Source: Candidatus Latescibacterota bacterium
Lineage (GTDB): Bacteria; Latescibacterota; UBA2968; UBA8231
DNA length: 64,000 nucleotides
Reading direction: 5' to 3'
NCBI GenBank assembly: GCA_022820485.1
Contig: JAJEFJ010000084.1
Location: forward strand, 1 to 64,000
Shown here: piece by piece, positions 62,265 through 64,000 of the stretch
Layout: each line of letters starts with the position of its first letter
How positions within the stretch are numbered: position 1 is the stretch's first letter
The notes under the pieces: generated by a model
The model's database searches: none
Seen by the model: the letters and a program-made list of their open reading frames with translations, nothing else
Told to the model about the DNA's origin: nothing
Program-made: the position numbers and the translations under genes

Positions 62265-63023
62265 TTAGAGATGATGAACAGCGGCAGCAGCAAAGGCTTC
62301 GTGATATTCCCTTCTAGCAACAAGGTGCTGCTCCAGCCGGTCAATCATCCCCATAAGCTCATCAACCTTGGCGACGATGCGGTGCTGCTCGGCAAGGGGT
62401 GGAAGGAATGTCTCGCGGAGGTACGCTTCTTCTCTGTTCAGGCCCGGAATAGCTGTGGCTCGATCTAGCTCTTCCAGCCGTGCAGCCAAGAGCATTAGCG
62501 ACGTGTACTTTAAGGACATACCTCCGTAGGGTCGCACAAAGTAAGTCGTGTCAATCGGCCAACAGGGCCTCCTTGCGATGTTGACAGCTCCGGCTGAGCC
62601 TTTTCGCCCGACGACAATACAAGGTCCATTGACCAACGCCACATCGTGATTTCCAACAACGCCATTTGAACCATAGACTGGTACATCACCAAAATCTTTT
62701 CGATCTTTGAGTGGAAGGCTTTTTCCGTACTCCAAGTCAATCACGTCCCCAAGGTAAAGACGCTGCCATCCTTCGGGGAGATTCAATTGGCTGCAAGTGA
62801 TAGGATCACGCTGTCGCTGTGGCCGAATCTGTTTTGCACGAATTAACTGCGCTCTTTCATCCTCGATGTGTTCCAGCAACTCCGACGCCGGCTCCTCCCC
62901 CTCATCCTGCGGCACCAGCTTCCCCCTCACCGCAAGCTGAAGCACCAACTCCCTCAACCGCTCAATTCCCCCCGGTGCCTCCGCAATCGTATCAAAGACC
63001 TCAATGAACTCCCCCGGCGTCAT
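62265..63023 (-). CDS. hsdS: Type I restriction specificity subunit, half-length
   Basis: 252 aa. N-terminal linker TPGEFIEVFDTIAEAPGGIERLRELVLQLAVRGKLVPQDEGEEPASELL and one target-recognition domain (LPEGWQRLYLGDVIDLEYGKSLPLKDRKDFGDVPVYGSNGVVG) followed by the conserved helix LPPLAEQHRIVAKVDELMGMIDRLE. Full HsdS has two TRDs (~400-450 aa); this one stops after AAAVHHL. Either a natural half-subunit that works as a dimer or a truncation. ATG overlaps hsdM stop by 4 nt. Confidence 0.88.
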   Translation of the reverse strand: MTPGEFIEVFDTIAEAPGGIERLRELVLQLAVRGKLVPQDEGEEPASELLEHIEDERAQLIRAKQIRPQRQRDPITCSQLNLPEGWQRLYLGDVIDLEYGKSLPLKDRKDFGDVPVYGSNGVVGNHDVALVNGPCIVVGRKGSAGAVNIARRPCWPIDTTYFVRPYGGMSLKYTSLMLLAARLEELDRATAIPGLNREEAYLRETFLPPLAEQHRIVAKVDELMGMIDRLEQHLVARREYHEAFAAAAVHHL

Positions 63024-63466
63024 GCCGCCCGCTCCAGCGCCTCGGCCAACGCCTGTTTCAACTGCTCCCGCACTTCTGCCGCTGCCGCTCGTTCCTTCTC
63101 ATACAACGCCAGCGATTCATCCGGGTCGCCGTGGCCTCCCTCAACCGAGTTGGGATTGGCGATGTCGAGGTTGAAGTTGCGCTCGCGGATTTCGTCAATG
63201 CCGACCTTCCAAGCGAACTCGTTTTCAACCCGATTCTCCCACCACGCTTTCTCCGGCTCAAACTCCTCAATCCGCATCGGCTTGGTCTTGGAGTAAGACT
63301 TGTAGCCTTTCGGGTAGGGATGCTCGTAGTACCAAACCTCGGTGGTGGGCCTCCCCTTCTCGAAAAACAGCACATTGGTCTTGATGCCAGTGTACGGCGC
63401 GAACACCCCGTTAGACAGACGCACGATAGTGTGCAACTCGCACTCGGTGAGCAGTCGCTCTTTCAC
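63020..63466 (-). CDS. hsdM: Type I methyltransferase HsdM, C-terminal fragment
   Basis: 148 aa beginning at a GTG that overlaps the stop of the N-terminal fragment (GTGA). KERLLTECELHTIVRLSNGVFAPYTGIKTNVLFFEKG continues the HsdM sequence exactly, through WYYEHPYPKGYKSYSKTKPMR and the helical tail. The two fragments are separated by a 2-nt duplication (GTG to GTGTG). Re-initiation could give a two-chain enzyme; otherwise it is a frameshifted pseudogene. Confidence 0.85.
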   Translation of the reverse strand: MKERLLTECELHTIVRLSNGVFAPYTGIKTNVLFFEKGRPTTEVWYYEHPYPKGYKSYSKTKPMRIEEFEPEKAWWENRVENEFAWKVGIDEIRERNFNLDIANPNSVEGGHGDPDESLALYEKERAAAAEVREQLKQALAEALERAA

Positions 63467-64000
63467 ACCCCCTCGCCGAACAGGGTGCCGTCCGGCAGCA
63501 CCACCGCAGCCCGACCACCAGGCTTGAGCAACTCGACAATCAGCACCAAGAATAGGTCTGCGGTCTCACGGGTGCGGAACTCGCGCGGAAAATTGTGCTC
63601 AATGCCGTCCTCCTCCATGCCGCCAAAGGGCGGATTGGTAAGCACCACATCGACCCGGTCGCGCATACTGATGTCGCGCAGGGGCCGGGCGAGCGTGTTG
63701 TCGTGCCGAACGCCGGTCGGCACGTCAATGCCATGCACAATCATGTTCGTAGTGCAGAGTAGGTGCGGCAGCGGCTTCTTCTCTACGCCTTGAATGCTGG
63801 CCTGAAGCTGCGCCTCTTGCGCTGGCGTCTTCACGTCCTGCTGGCGAATGTGCTCAATGGCGCAAGACAAAAAGCCGCCAGTGCCGCAGGCCGGGTCGAG
63901 GACAGATTCCCCAAGGCGAGGATTGATCATATCGACTGCGAATTGAGTCACCGCCCGTGGCGTGTAGTATTCGCCAGCATTCCCGGCACTCTGGAGGTCT
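63463..64000 (-). CDS. hsdM: Type I methyltransferase HsdM, N-terminal fragment (runs off right edge)
   Basis: The open frame continues to the window edge: DLQSAGNAGEYYTPRAVTQF precedes SVLDPACGTGGFL (SAM motif I) and VDVVLTNPPFGG (motif IV, NPPF of N6-adenine methyltransferases), ending KPGGRAAVVLPDGTLFGEGV then TGA. Intact relatives read ...GEGVKERLLTE, so the stop comes from a 2-nt insertion. Needs HsdR and the intact HsdS to restrict; HsdR is not in the window. Confidence 0.87.
   Translation of the reverse strand, partial: DLQSAGNAGEYYTPRAVTQFAVDMINPRLGESVLDPACGTGGFLSCAIEHIRQQDVKTPAQEAQLQASIQGVEKKPLPHLLCTTNMIVHGIDVPTGVRHDNTLARPLRDISMRDRVDVVLTNPPFGGMEEDGIEHNFPREFRTRETADLFLVLIVELLKPGGRAAVVLPDGTLFGEGV

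Overview
This 64 kb window comes from a Gram-negative, heterotrophic bacterium. It encodes a TonB-dependent receptor, several lipoproteins, apolipoprotein N-acyltransferase and an N-formyl-methionine initiator tRNA. The long runs of Gfo/Idh/MocA dehydrogenases, cupins, xylose-isomerase-like barrels, a DUF4380 protein, a KDG-kinase-like sugar kinase and a mandelate-racemase-family enzyme recall uncultured marine or sponge-associated lineages such as Latescibacterota or Poribacteria. That placement is an inference from gene style only. Stop codons behave normally (TAA, TAG and TGA all end conserved genes), so no code change is assumed.

Layout. 1-2.5 kb: the start of a large secreted Ig-like repeat protein (minus strand, running off the left edge) and a small HNH endonuclease. 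2.6-16 kb: a housekeeping block with rpsT; a cysteine-synthesis cluster (cysM, JAMM protease, sulfur-carrier protein, cysK); aspS; a lipoprotein/LysM pair; phoH-pgpH-ybeY-corC; initiator tRNA; a sigma-region-4-like protein; and lnt. 16-30 kb: catabolic operons for sugars, sugar acids or small organic acids, in which an ATPase/TOPRIM pair of the kind used in phage defence is embedded by overlapping start and stop codons. 30-31.9 kb: cytochrome P450. 32-41 kb: first accessory island, with a complete IS200/IS605 element (tnpA+tnpB), an AAA/PD-(D/E)XK gene broken by one stop codon, a YefM/YoeB toxin-antitoxin pair, a UPF1-like SF1 helicase, a DprA-like protein and a Uma2 nuclease. 41-55 kb: a long minus-strand metabolic and uptake block (CoA-transferase, GHMP kinase, TonB receptor, lipoproteins, mandelate-racemase-family enzyme, M42 peptidase, sodium:solute symporter). 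55-64 kb: second accessory island, a defence island.

The most interesting part is 56.5-62.2 kb. A minus-strand operon encodes a multi-ubiquitin-domain protein, a cysteine-free E2-like protein, a JAMM-E1 (ThiF) fusion, a DUF6527 zinc protein and an OLD-type ATPase-TOPRIM protein, with every junction overlapping. Divergent from it is an XRE repressor plus ImmA/IrrE protease pair that resembles the CapH/CapP switch of other defence systems. A perfect 7-bp inverted repeat lies over the operon's predicted -10 box. The last gene, the OLD-like ATPase, is interrupted by a 99-bp MITE-like element flanked by TA. Removing it on paper restores the reading frame exactly. To its left lie a BrnT/BrnA toxin-antitoxin pair and a DUF5131 gene broken by a Trp-to-stop change. 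To its right lies a type I restriction-modification remnant with a frameshift-split hsdM and a half-length hsdS.
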